From the NCBI GenBank assembly GCA_900142905.1, contig FSRV01000002.1, positions 1,860,001 through 1,924,000 of the forward strand: 64,000 nucleotides of DNA, in the 5' to 3' direction. The stretch is from Burkholderia sp. GAS332 (lineage in GTDB: Bacteria; Pseudomonadota; Gammaproteobacteria; Burkholderiales; Burkholderiaceae). Below are positions 29,378 to 38,014 of this stretch, piece after piece; position 1 is the stretch's first letter; every line of letters begins with the position of its first letter. Below the pieces are notes generated by a model, which saw only the letters and a list, made by a program, of their open reading frames with translations, searched no databases and was not told where the DNA came from. Position numbers and translations under genes: made by a program.

Positions 29378-29431
29378 TTCCTTACATAACGCCTGACGCC
29401 AAACCTGCAGCGCCCCGACGCATGGCGTGTT

Positions 29432-30694
29432 TCATCGCAATGCTTTCACCACATCCGCCGTCACGTCGGCGGGTTGGCCGCCATACGTCGCGCGCAGATA
29501 ATTCGCGAGTTGCGCGAGTTCCGTGTCGCTGAGTTGCGTGGCGAAGCCCGGCATGTCCTGCATCCGCTCGATGCCGGGGAAATCCTGCGCGCCGATGCCG
29601 TCGAGCATCGCCACGATCAGGTTGTGCGCATCGCTTTGACGCACCGTCGAGTTGGCATGCATCGGCACCGCGACGTGCGGCTTGCCCTCACCGCCCAGGC
29701 CATGACAGCCGGCACACACCGCGAGATAGACATTGCGCCCCGCCTCGAGTTGCGCGGCATCGGCGGAGACCGATTGCAACGGTTGCGGCGCGGGCGCCTG
29801 GTCGCCGAGCAGATACGTCGACATTGCACGCAGATCGTCATGCGTCATGTACTGGCTGCTCAGATGCACGACCGGATACATCTCGCCGAAGGCCGAACCT
29901 TGCGGCGCGATACCGGTGGCGAAGAACGTCTGCAGATCCGCGGCCGTCCAGCCACGCGCCGCCAAACCATGCGGCGTGATGTCCGGTGCGGCGATCCGGC
30001 CAAGCGCCGCGCCCGTGAGCGGCTTCGCCCCATCGAGCTGACCGAACTTGCCGCGCGGCGTATGGCATTCGGCGCAATGGCCGAGTGCGCTCGCCAGATA
30101 ACGTCCGCGATTCCAGTCGGCGGATTGCCCTGTCGATGCGTCCGGCAATGTGTCCTTCAGGAACACCCAATTCCAGAAGCGCACGCCGAAACGCATGTTG
30201 AACGGGAACGACAACTCCGGTTCGTGGTTCGCGACAGCGGCCGGTTTCTGCGCCATCAGATACGCGTAGATCGCATCGCTATCCGCGCGCGAAAGCTGGC
30301 GGTAGGACGTGTACGGCATCGCCGGATACAACTGTTTGTTCGGCGTGACGCCGTCGTGCAGCGCCTTGTACAGATCGTCCGCGCTCCAGTTGCCGATACC
30401 GTGGTCCTTGTCCGGCGTAATGTTGGTGCCGTAGAAGGTGCCGAACGGCGAAGCCAGCTTCACACCGCCGGCGAACGGCGCGCCATCCGACGTGGTGTGG
30501 CAGGCGGCGCAATCGGCCGCTTTGACGAGGTAACGGCCACGCGCGAGCGGATCGGCGGCGGTGGATTGCGGGCCCATTGCGGCGGCGGCCTGCATCGCTG
30601 CGGCGGAGTTGTCCTGTTTGCCGCAAGCGCTTAGCACCGCAGCCGTGCCGAGCAACAGCAGCGCACGGCGCACATTCATCGAGGGGCTCATCAT
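29432..30694 (-). CDS. Tri-haem cytochrome c lipoprotein, partner of the second molybdenum hydroxylase
   Basis: The 420-residue precursor starts with a lipoprotein signal (lipobox LSAC, Cys24), so it is anchored in a membrane on the periplasmic side. It has three haem sites: CAACH (62-66), CAECH (207-211) and CAGCH (327-331). The layout equals that of the cytochrome at 20923, but that one is soluble. It is the last gene of a three-gene operon. The ATG at 30694 overlaps the stop of the 2Fe-2S gene (ATGA) and has AAAGGA before it. Confidence 0.88.
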   Translation of the reverse strand: MMSPSMNVRRALLLLGTAAVLSACGKQDNSAAAMQAAAAMGPQSTAADPLARGRYLVKAADCAACHTTSDGAPFAGGVKLASPFGTFYGTNITPDKDHGIGNWSADDLYKALHDGVTPNKQLYPAMPYTSYRQLSRADSDAIYAYLMAQKPAAVANHEPELSFPFNMRFGVRFWNWVFLKDTLPDASTGQSADWNRGRYLASALGHCAECHTPRGKFGQLDGAKPLTGAALGRIAAPDITPHGLAARGWTAADLQTFFATGIAPQGSAFGEMYPVVHLSSQYMTHDDLRAMSTYLLGDQAPAPQPLQSVSADAAQLEAGRNVYLAVCAGCHGLGGEGKPHVAVPMHANSTVRQSDAHNLIVAMLDGIGAQDFPGIERMQDMPGFATQLSDTELAQLANYLRATYGGQPADVTADVVKALR

Positions 30695-31422
30695 GCGGCG
30701 TCCTTTACCAGGCCGGGCGTCGTCATCACAACGTCCTTGACGGCTTCGTAGTAGCGCACGTAGCCCGTGCAGCGGCAGATATGGTCGTTCAGCGCTTCGG
30801 TGATGGTTTGCTCGACCTTGTCTTTGGCAATCGGCTGACGCTTCAGACGTTCGATCAGCACCGTCGCGGCATTGACGAAACCGGGCGTACAGTAGCCGCA
30901 CTGAAAACTGAAGTGCTCGAGAAACTTCTGCTGGATCGGCGACAGCTCAACGACCTCGCCTGCGTCGTTGCGCTTCGCGTGGCCTTCGATCGTGCGGATG
31001 GTTTTGCCATTGAAGAAATTCGCGCCCGTGATGCAGGTGCGCACCTCTTCGCTGGTGCCATCCGGCTTGTCGACGATCACGACGCACGCGTGGCAGATGC
31101 CCTGGCCGCAGCCGAGGCGCGAACCGGTCAGGTGCAGATACTCGTGCAGGTAATCGATCATCATCAAACCGGCGGGCACGTCGGTCGGGCCGACGATCTC
31201 GCCATTCACCTTGACCGACACCGGCAGCGTACGGAAATGCGTCAACGGACGCTCGACCACCGTTGCAGCCGGTGCGCTGGCAGGAACGCCGGCGGACGCG
31301 GCAGCGGCAGCAGAGGCACCGGAAGCGCTGGAAGCAGCGGCGACAGCGCCTGAAGCAGCAACCGCGCTGGCCGGGTTAACGCCGCTCGCGGCGCTGGCGG
31401 GAGTTTGAGTGGGGGCCGTCAT
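30691..31422 (-). CDS. 2Fe-2S subunit of the second molybdenum hydroxylase
   Basis: The 243-residue protein has an unusual Ala/Ser-rich N-terminal extension of about 55 residues, then the two 2Fe-2S domains (CGQGICHACVV, later CGYCTPG and CRCTGY). Usual small subunits are about 150-170 residues, so the extension is extra. No Tat motif is present. The start codon overlaps the stop of the large-subunit gene and the stop overlaps the cytochrome gene, so the three genes are tightly coupled. Confidence 0.9.
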   Translation of the reverse strand: MTAPTQTPASAASGVNPASAVAASGAVAAASSASGASAAAAASAGVPASAPAATVVERPLTHFRTLPVSVKVNGEIVGPTDVPAGLMMIDYLHEYLHLTGSRLGCGQGICHACVVIVDKPDGTSEEVRTCITGANFFNGKTIRTIEGHAKRNDAGEVVELSPIQQKFLEHFSFQCGYCTPGFVNAATVLIERLKRQPIAKDKVEQTITEALNDHICRCTGYVRYYEAVKDVVMTTPGLVKDAA

Positions 31423-34247
31423 GCGAGCACCTTCTGAATATGTTGCGGGGTCACCGGCAGGTCGGTAAAGCGATGTCCGATCGCGTGCGCGATACCGTTC
31501 ACGATGGCGCCGACCACCGGAATCATCACCACTTCGGCGATGCCCTTCGGCGGATCGGTATCGGTCAGCGGCGGCAGCACTTCGCCAGTCTGGGTCCAGA
31601 CGGCGACGTCCGTTGCGCGCGGCAACTGGTAGCGATTGAAGTTCCACGTGCCGTTGCCGGGGCCGTCTTCATAGAGCGGCAGATACTCATGCAATGCATG
31701 GCCGATACCCATCGCGAGACCGCCTTGTAGCTGGCCCGACACGAGTTGCGGCGAAAGCTGATTGCCGCATTCCATGATCGAGTGATGCGCGAGCACATTC
31801 ACCTTGCCGCTCGCTTCATGTACCGACAATTCGACGAGGGTGCCGACCGCGCTGTAGTACGTGACCGCCGCGTTGTTGCGCTGAACCGGCGGATAGAACA
31901 CGCGCTGACGATCGAGCACGCGGTACTGGTTCGCCGTGGTTTGCAGTTTCTTTTTATCGGCCGAAGCGTTGTCGCCATATCGAAGCGCGAGGCCATCGAG
32001 CGGCAGACGCTCGACGCTACCGTCGATCTCGAAGTCCGACTCGGTCCATTGCCAGCGATTGAACACGTGCACCGTCGCGCCCGTTACCAGACCCAACTCG
32101 TGCGCCTTCTTCGCGAGCTGTTCGAACGGCAACGCTTCGAGCCCCGCCGCGGACAACTTGCCGTCGACCCAACGCGCGTCCTCGATGCGCACCACCAGCG
32201 GCGCGGCTTGACCACCGCCGCCGCCCTGGCTCCAGATCGCCATTGCCGCCGGCCACAAGCCGTGCGAGAACACGACCCGTGCTGCTTCACGCGTGCTGTG
32301 CGTGAAGTAGAACGCCGAATTCGTCGCGCTCGAAGGCGACGCATAACCCGGCGACCAGCGCGGATTCGCGGCCAGCTTGTCCTGGTCCGCTTGCGACATC
32401 ATGTATGGATCGCCGCTCGTGACGACCGGCAGATCGGGCCAATCGGTGATCGCGACATGCACGTCGGTGGCCGGCATGCCGAGCCACTTCGCGACCGCGA
32501 CCGCCTGCGAGGTCGACATGCCGGTGCCGATTTCGGCAGCTGTATGTTGCAAGCTGATCTTGCCGTCGGCGCTGAACTCGACCTTCGCAAACGAAGTCTC
32601 CGCGCCCGTGCCGAAGTCCTTTTGCACACAGGCAAAACCGACCCCGTAACGCGTGCCCGGATGCGCCGCTTCGAACTCGGCTTTGCGCTTCGCGCGATTC
32701 ACCCATAGCGGATGAACCTTCGCCTTCTGCAACACATCGTCGACACGAATCGCGCCTGCGGGCACAGCGCCCTGGGTATTTTTCATGCCCGAACGCAGCG
32801 CGTTTTTCAGGCGGAAGTCGATCGGATCGACATTCAACTGCGCGGCCATTTCGTCGATCATCATCTCGGTCGCGGCCATGCTTTGCAGCGTGCCGTAGCC
32901 GCGTGCCGAACCGGCGTCGATCGCGCGCGTGGCGATCGCCACGGCCGAGAGATCGTTCTTCGGAAAGTAGTAGATCGACTGCGCAGCCGTCGCGCCAACC
33001 ATCGCCACCGACGGCGAGAAGTTGCAACGACCGCCGCCATTCGCTTCCATCGCGGCCTTGAACGATTGCAGCAGGCCCGTGTTCTTATCGACCGCGATGC
33101 GGTAGTTCATCTTGAACGCGTGGCGTTTCAAGGACGTCTGGAACTGCTCGTAGCGATCGTTGGCGAGACGCACCGGACGGCCGTCCGCATACATCGCGCA
33201 GACGAGACCGTAGAACGGCACGTTGAAGTGGTCCTTCGACCCATAGCCGACGGTGTAGCACGGATGGATGAACAGATTCTTCACCGGGAATGCGCACTTC
33301 GCGACCATGCCGGCCGCGCTGTCCGCGACCTCGGACGGCGCCTGGGTCGGCACGACCATGTGCAGCGATTGCGTCGCGGCGTCGTACCAGCAGTTCGCGT
33401 TGTCGGGTTCGAGCGCGGCCGTGTCGATCGACTGCGTGTTGTATTCGCGCTCCATCACCAGCCAGTCCGCCGACGGATGATCCAATTCCTGCTGCATCTG
33501 TCCGGCATAGAACATGCCCTGCTCGTCGAGCTTGCCGTGTTCGACACCGTCCGGCCACACCGGCTGGTGCTTACGCATCATGCTCGGGAACACCGGTGCG
33601 TCTTTCAGGCTGGAGAAGATGTCGTCGTCATAGGGCGTCTTGCCGCCGACGCGCACGAAGCGGAACGTGCCCCACGGGTCGCGTTCGAGCGGCCCGGTTT
33701 GCGCGCCATAACGGATGATCTGATCCTGGAACTTCAGTTTGTCTTTCGCGAAACGGAAGCGCGCGAAGTCGTGATAGATCAGGATCGCGACCGCCTGGCC
33801 GAGATACGCGGGCGTCTTGCCCGGCGGCAGCAACATGTCGTCGCCGTAGAAGGCCGGGAAGATCAGGCCGTCGCGCGTCAGATCGTCCGCCGTCACCACG
33901 CGGTCAGGCTTCAGTTCGTCGCCGAGCAACGAGAGATCGAAGCCTTCGTAGCTGCGGTCGGCTTGCGTCGTGCGCAGGATGAAGGCGTGCGACTGCTGCT
34001 GTGGCCAGTGCGGCATGTCGGTGGCGCGAACGTCGCGCGCGAACACTTTCGAGCCGGTCACTTTGGCGATCCCGTCGATGCGGAATTTCGCCTGACCGTT
34101 GGCGGCGTCCCACTGAACCGGCGTCAGAATTTTGTCTTCGAACAACGCAGCAAATGCGCGGCTACCCATCGGCGCGATATACACCGACACCCCCGCCAAC
34201 ACGCTGGCCTTCAGAAAACTACGACGCGAAAGGTCGAGTTTCCCCAT
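31419..34247 (-). CDS. Molybdopterin subunit of the second xanthine-dehydrogenase-family enzyme
   Basis: The 942-residue protein carries a textbook twin-arginine signal (SRRSFLK, residues 7-13) and aldehyde-oxidase-type Moco domains; recognisable parts include AIDAGSARGYGTLQSMA and the C-terminal DTDPPKGIAEVVMIP with the catalytic Glu region. It is about 200 residues longer than the paralogue at 22216, so the two are not recent copies. It acts in the periplasm with the 2Fe-2S and cytochrome products. AAGGAG precedes the ATG at 34247. The substrate is unknown; an aldehyde is likely for the family. Confidence 0.9.
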   Translation of the reverse strand: MGKLDLSRRSFLKASVLAGVSVYIAPMGSRAFAALFEDKILTPVQWDAANGQAKFRIDGIAKVTGSKVFARDVRATDMPHWPQQQSHAFILRTTQADRSYEGFDLSLLGDELKPDRVVTADDLTRDGLIFPAFYGDDMLLPPGKTPAYLGQAVAILIYHDFARFRFAKDKLKFQDQIIRYGAQTGPLERDPWGTFRFVRVGGKTPYDDDIFSSLKDAPVFPSMMRKHQPVWPDGVEHGKLDEQGMFYAGQMQQELDHPSADWLVMEREYNTQSIDTAALEPDNANCWYDAATQSLHMVVPTQAPSEVADSAAGMVAKCAFPVKNLFIHPCYTVGYGSKDHFNVPFYGLVCAMYADGRPVRLANDRYEQFQTSLKRHAFKMNYRIAVDKNTGLLQSFKAAMEANGGGRCNFSPSVAMVGATAAQSIYYFPKNDLSAVAIATRAIDAGSARGYGTLQSMAATEMMIDEMAAQLNVDPIDFRLKNALRSGMKNTQGAVPAGAIRVDDVLQKAKVHPLWVNRAKRKAEFEAAHPGTRYGVGFACVQKDFGTGAETSFAKVEFSADGKISLQHTAAEIGTGMSTSQAVAVAKWLGMPATDVHVAITDWPDLPVVTSGDPYMMSQADQDKLAANPRWSPGYASPSSATNSAFYFTHSTREAARVVFSHGLWPAAMAIWSQGGGGGQAAPLVVRIEDARWVDGKLSAAGLEALPFEQLAKKAHELGLVTGATVHVFNRWQWTESDFEIDGSVERLPLDGLALRYGDNASADKKKLQTTANQYRVLDRQRVFYPPVQRNNAAVTYYSAVGTLVELSVHEASGKVNVLAHHSIMECGNQLSPQLVSGQLQGGLAMGIGHALHEYLPLYEDGPGNGTWNFNRYQLPRATDVAVWTQTGEVLPPLTDTDPPKGIAEVVMIPVVGAIVNGIAHAIGHRFTDLPVTPQHIQKVLA

Positions 34248-34676
34248 GGACTTCTCCTTTAGTGAACACAGCGGCAACCCGTTAGCAGGACGGACGCGGA
34301 ACACAGGCCGGCGCGGCCGCACACTAGATTACACGCGACGGACCTGCGCTGAACTGCTGTTAACCACGAGGGAGGTGTTCGAACCGCGGGCGCTTACGTG
34401 CGCCCGGCCATGCCGGCGACGTGCAGCGGACATCACGTCGGCGATGCCGCAATCGATCTGATTTACCTTGAACTGCCGTGAGTTGCCTTTTCCCTGCCCT
34501 ACAGAGGGCAAGGGGCCGGATTATCTCGCTGTTTAGACACACGGTGCGTCATTTTTTGTCTTCTATCGCGAAAATAACGGATCGGGTATGGACCGCTATA
34601 GCATTTTGTTTATAACGCTTAACCCAGCACGCGAGAATGCGATGAAGCATTATGGTGGCCGGGTTGTAACGCCAAA
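34248..34676. other. Leader and control region of the second Mo-hydroxylase operon
   Basis: This 429-base stretch has no supported gene. It contains the operator-like site at 34522-34539. If transcription starts near that site, the operon would have an untranslated leader of more than 250 bases, in contrast to the short leader of the first operon. Confidence 0.5.
34522..34539. promoter_or_regulatory. Operator-like site shared with the first Mo-hydroxylase operon
   Basis: TATCTCGCTGTTTAGACA matches the dyad at 24944-24961 at 16 of 18 positions, including an unbroken 12-base run (GCTGTTTAGACA), and has the same orientation relative to the operon it precedes. One arm of the dyad is degenerate here. 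Confidence 0.55.
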
Positions 34677-35432
34677 CTAAGCACGCAAGATCGTGATGCC
34701 CAATGCCTCGAACGGAGCGGTATGCGCCTCCGGCGTGTTCCGCTCGACGACAATCGTGCTTGCCGCAGTCACGTCCGCAATCTTGTACGCGGAGGCCGCA
34801 TTGAATTTTTCCGCCGATGCCAGCACCACCGTCTCAGCCGCATGTTCCGCGAGTGCGCGCTTAATGTAGGCCTCCTCCATATCGCCGGTGCTCAGGCCCG
34901 CTTGCGGATGGATGCCGGTCACGCCCATGAAGTAGAGGTCGGCGCGAATGTGGCTGAGTGCCTCCATAGCGGCAGCGCCGACATTGACCATCGAATGCCG
35001 GAACAGGCGCCCGCCGATCATGATGACCTCGAGCTCCGAGTGCTCCGCCAGTTCGACGGCGATGCTCGGGCTGTGCGTGACGATCGTCGCGCGTAAATCG
35101 CGCGGCAGGTGACGCGCCAGTTGCACGGCAGTCGTGCCGCCGTCGATGAACGCAATCTGCCCGCGCGCGATCATGCCCGCTGCCGCCCGGCCGATCGCCG
35201 CTTTCGATGCCGATTCGATGCGCTCGCGTCCGGCCAAATCCACCACCGCCGGCGACGCCGGCAACGCACCGCCATGCACGCGCTGAAGCTGCCCCTCAAC
35301 GGCAAGCTCGCGCAAGTCGCGGCGGATGGTGTCCTCGGAGACGTCGAACTCCACGCTCAGCGTTTTGGCGATCACCTGGCCATCACGCTTGAGCGCCTCA
35401 AGGATCAACTGTTTTCTTTGCGATGTGAGCAC
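34677..35432 (-). CDS. DeoR-family transcriptional regulator
   Basis: The 251-residue protein has an N-terminal DeoR winged helix (LTSQRKQLILEALKRDGQV, then FDVSEDTIRRDLRELA) and the C-terminal sugar-phosphate-sensing domain (IAFIDGGTTAVQLARHLP and IGGRLFRHSMVN). DeoR proteins usually repress sugar or nucleoside genes and respond to a phosphorylated sugar. I place the start at GTG 35432, which gives the typical beginning of the family; longer frames run into the operator region. It is divergent from a NudK-like gene, with three phased repeats between them. Confidence 0.85.
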   Translation of the reverse strand: MLTSQRKQLILEALKRDGQVIAKTLSVEFDVSEDTIRRDLRELAVEGQLQRVHGGALPASPAVVDLAGRERIESASKAAIGRAAAGMIARGQIAFIDGGTTAVQLARHLPRDLRATIVTHSPSIAVELAEHSELEVIMIGGRLFRHSMVNVGAAAMEALSHIRADLYFMGVTGIHPQAGLSTGDMEEAYIKRALAEHAAETVVLASAEKFNAASAYKIADVTAASTIVVERNTPEAHTAPFEALGITILRA

Positions 35433-35461
35433 GGCGGCGGTCCCGGAAGCAATTTGGCGAT

Positions 35462-35502
35462 TTGCACGAAATTTCTTGTTTTTGCACGATACTGCACGAT
35501 AC
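35462..35502. promoter_or_regulatory. Helically phased direct repeats between the DeoR and NudK genes
   Basis: TTGCACGA at 35462, TTGCACGA at 35482 and CTGCACGA at 35492 lie 20 and 10 bases apart, that is on one face of the helix, and the last two extend to TGCACGATAC. They start 30 bases from the DeoR start codon and fall in the shared control region, as expected for a DeoR-type operator. Confidence 0.6.
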
Positions 35503-35555
35503 CATGAATTGCGTGCGGTGCAGACCGCGTTTCCCAACAGGACAGGATGCGAGCC

Positions 35556-36143
35556 ATGAACGAAATCGCCGGGCGGGTACGGATTGTCGACGTGAAAGTG
35601 CTATCGGACGACTGGTACGTGCTGAAGAAAACCACCTTCGACTACCAACGCGCGGACGGCAGTTGGCAACGCCAGAGCCGCGAAACCTATGATCGCGGCA
35701 ACGGCGCGACGTTGCTGCTGTACGACGCGCGCCACCGCACGGTGGTGCTGACACGGCAATTCCGTCTGCCGGCCTTCGTCAATGGCCATCACGGCATGCT
35801 GATCGAGGCGCCGGCGGGTCTGCTGGAGACGGCTTCGCCGGAGGAACGGATTCGCGCCGAAGTCGAAGAGGAAACCGGCTATCGCGTGCATGACGTGCGC
35901 AAGGTATTCGAGGCTTTCATGAGCCCAGGTTCGGTGACGGAAAAGCTGCACTTTTTCGTCGCCGAATACGATGCGGTGGCAAAGGTCGGCGCGGGCGGCG
36001 GGATTGCCGACGAAGGCGAAGATATCGAAGTGCTGGAACTGCCGGTGGACGAAGCGCTGGCGATGGTCGAGCGCGGCGAGATCGTCGACGGGAAGACCAT
36101 CATGTTGTTGCAGTACGCGAAGTTGAATCTGTTCGCCGCATAA
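35556..36143 (+). CDS. nudK: Nudix hydrolase, NudK (GDP-mannose hydrolase) type
   Basis: The 195-residue protein follows E. coli NudK closely in motifs: ETYDRGNGATLLLYD (43-57), VLTRQFRLPAFVNG (64-77), a Nudix box at about 88-110 with EVEEETGY, FMSPGSVTEKLHFFVAEY and DGKTIMLLQY near the end. It would split GDP-sugars such as GDP-mannose in the cytoplasm. The ATG at 35556 has AGGA eight bases before it; an ATG at 35547 is also possible. The divergent DeoR regulator may control it. Confidence 0.88.
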   Translation: MNEIAGRVRIVDVKVLSDDWYVLKKTTFDYQRADGSWQRQSRETYDRGNGATLLLYDARHRTVVLTRQFRLPAFVNGHHGMLIEAPAGLLETASPEERIRAEVEEETGYRVHDVRKVFEAFMSPGSVTEKLHFFVAEYDAVAKVGAGGGIADEGEDIEVLELPVDEALAMVERGEIVDGKTIMLLQYAKLNLFAA

Positions 36144-36460
36144 GCGGCAGTTCGCCGGTCATTCGACCGAACCGCTGTGACTAGGCATGGGCGCAAATGC
36201 GGAGTACCGCGGGCGCCCTGCTGCCACTACGGCTGTTCTGTCAGGGGCCTAGCCGCGAAGCAAACATTTCGGACTAGTCTCACGCGATTTTAGGAATGGG
36301 ACGATAGGTTGAAGCACATCAAAAAAATATCCTTACGGGTTCTGTTGAAGGCTGCATCGCTGTCAATGCTTTGCAAGTCTTTAAACGGAACGACCCTTTC
36401 CGTCAGGATATTTTTTTACTTCGTCAGCTTGATCAAGCCGGCGGATGATTTGAGGTTTAA
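36144..36460. other. AT-richer gap with a long inverted repeat
   Basis: From about 36280 to 36480 the DNA is clearly less GC-rich than the genes on either side. The main element is the inverted repeat at 36321-36417. No protein gene is supported here. Confidence 0.55.
36321..36417. repeat. Long inverted repeat with poly-A/poly-T ends
   Basis: AAAAAAATATCCTTACGG (36321-36338) and CCGTCAGGATATTTTTTT (36400-36417) are reverse complements at 17 of 18 positions, with 61 bases between them. Just inside, GGGTTCTGTT and AACGGAACGACCC extend the pairing imperfectly. It could be a structured RNA, a terminator-like element or a small MITE. Confidence 0.75.
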
Positions 36461-36790
36461 GTGGATTCTCTTAATTCAGCGAACAGATTCATGGGTGGCT
36501 TCCTTTTCGGCACCCTGGTCGCTGCAGTCGTGATGGTGTTGCTGTGCAACGCCGGTGAATTTTCGCCGTTCATAGCGCAGCTGCATGCTTTGGAACAGGT
36601 CATCCTGACCGCGCTCATTTCCATCGTCATCGTCGACGCAAAGCCATTGGCTTATAAGACCGTCTGGCGTGAACGCCGCTGCAGCTTCGTACTCGATGAA
36701 GATCTGAGTGCGACCATTCGCGGCAGAACCTTCGGTATTCCCGCCGGTGTGGTAGTCGGGATTCTGATTCAGAACTATGTGATGAACTGA
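36461..36790 (+). CDS. Small inner-membrane protein of unknown function
   Basis: The 109-residue protein starts with GTG, five bases after GAGG. It has hydrophobic helices at about residues 11-30 and 43-60 and a third weak one at the C-terminus (FGIPAGVVVGILIQNYVM), so it is probably a two- or three-pass membrane protein. I do not recognise a family. It lies between the long inverted repeat and the porin gene, which runs the other way. Confidence 0.65.
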   Translation: MDSLNSANRFMGGFLFGTLVAAVVMVLLCNAGEFSPFIAQLHALEQVILTALISIVIVDAKPLAYKTVWRERRCSFVLDEDLSATIRGRTFGIPAGVVVGILIQNYVMN

Positions 36791-36841
36791 ACCGGCCGCG
36801 CCCGCCAGAGACACACGGCCGGCACGCCCTGCCGCCCGCCC

Positions 36842-38014
36842 CTAGAACTTATGTCGTATCGCCGCGCGCACCACGACCTGCTTCGACGTCGATGACGGCG
36901 ACTGGGTGCCGACATTGAAGGCATCGTCCAGAATCGAATAGGTGGAGTCGCCAGTCACCTGCTGGTATTCGCCCTGAATGTACACATCGGTGCGTTTGGA
37001 CAGGTTGTAGTCCGCCATCAGGCCGAAGGAATGAATCTTCGGCTTCACGCCGCCGCTCGAGGCGTCATAAGTTTCCATCGTGTAGACGTACTGCGCGCCG
37101 ACGAACAGCATCGGCGAAATCTGATACTTGCCGTTCACCTCGAAGTTCTGATACTTCAGCGAGTTCAACAACACGCCCGGCGGCGCAAGCGGCATCACGC
37201 CGAGATAGCCATTGCCGGTCGGGTCCAGATAGTTCGAGTTGGTGTACACGAAGCCGGCCGTGGCCGGGCCGAAGTTATAAGTAATGCCGCCGCCGAACAC
37301 GCGCATGCGGGCGGCGATAAAGCTGGCGTCGTTCTCGGTGATCGCGCCGTTTGAGCCGTTGCCGGGATTGTCGGCCTGCAGATACGCCGCGGCCACCAGC
37401 AGTCCGCCATAGGTGTACTGCCCGCCGAAACTGTACGCGCGATTGTTGGCAAAGTTAGTGTCGTTGCTGAAGCTGTAGACGCCGCCGAACTGAAAGCCCG
37501 AGAGCGACGGGCTGGTGTACTTGACGCTGTTGTCGAGGCGGAATGAGTTGTCGGTGTTGTCGTTATCGTACGGATGCGAGAACAGTGAACCGGCCCAGTC
37601 GCCGTTGGCTGTCGTCGGCGCCAGAAAGTCGACCACCGAGTCGTACTGGCGGCCGAACGTCAAGGTGCCGTATGGCGCCGAACTCAAGCCGACGAACGCC
37701 TGGCGGCCGAACATCCGGCCACCCTGGTTAAGCTGTCCGGAACTGACGTCGAAGCCGTTTTCCAGCTGGAAGATCGCCTTCAGGCCGCCGCCCAGATCCT
37801 CGGCGCCCTTCAAGCCCCAGCGGCTGCCTTGCGCATCGCCGCTCGCGAGCTCATAGACATGGCCGCGGCCGACATTATTGGTGTAGTTGATGCCTTCATC
37901 GAGCACGCCATAGAGCGACACACTCGTCTGGGCGAAAGCAGGCGGGGAGAAAATGGCAAGCGAAGTGGCGGACAAAGCGGTGGAGACAGCCAGCGCGAAC
38001 ACTTGCTTGTTCAT
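36842..38014 (-). CDS. Outer-membrane general porin, Burkholderia trimeric type
   Basis: The 390-residue precursor has a signal peptide cleaved after AFA (about residue 28), and the mature protein begins QTSVSLYGVLDEGINY, the standard start of gram-negative porins of this order. The repeated aromatic beta-strand pattern, GLKGAEDLGGGLKAIFQLE and the C-terminal AAIRHKF ending in Phe are all typical. It forms a channel for small solutes. AGGGAGA precedes the ATG at 38014. Confidence 0.93.
   Translation of the reverse strand: MNKQVFALAVSTALSATSLAIFSPPAFAQTSVSLYGVLDEGINYTNNVGRGHVYELASGDAQGSRWGLKGAEDLGGGLKAIFQLENGFDVSSGQLNQGGRMFGRQAFVGLSSAPYGTLTFGRQYDSVVDFLAPTTANGDWAGSLFSHPYDNDNTDNSFRLDNSVKYTSPSLSGFQFGGVYSFSNDTNFANNRAYSFGGQYTYGGLLVAAAYLQADNPGNGSNGAITENDASFIAARMRVFGGGITYNFGPATAGFVYTNSNYLDPTGNGYLGVMPLAPPGVLLNSLKYQNFEVNGKYQISPMLFVGAQYVYTMETYDASSGGVKPKIHSFGLMADYNLSKRTDVYIQGEYQQVTGDSTYSILDDAFNVGTQSPSSTSKQVVVRAAIRHKF

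Noticed and set aside
32712..34262. 516-codon open frame on the plus strand
   Set aside because: It is antisense to the 942-residue molybdopterin subunit, with Arg/His-rich composition and no domain.
36309..36533. 74-codon frame starting with TTG over the inverted repeat
   Set aside because: It follows the inverted repeat structure and runs into the membrane-protein gene in another frame; no start signal supports it.
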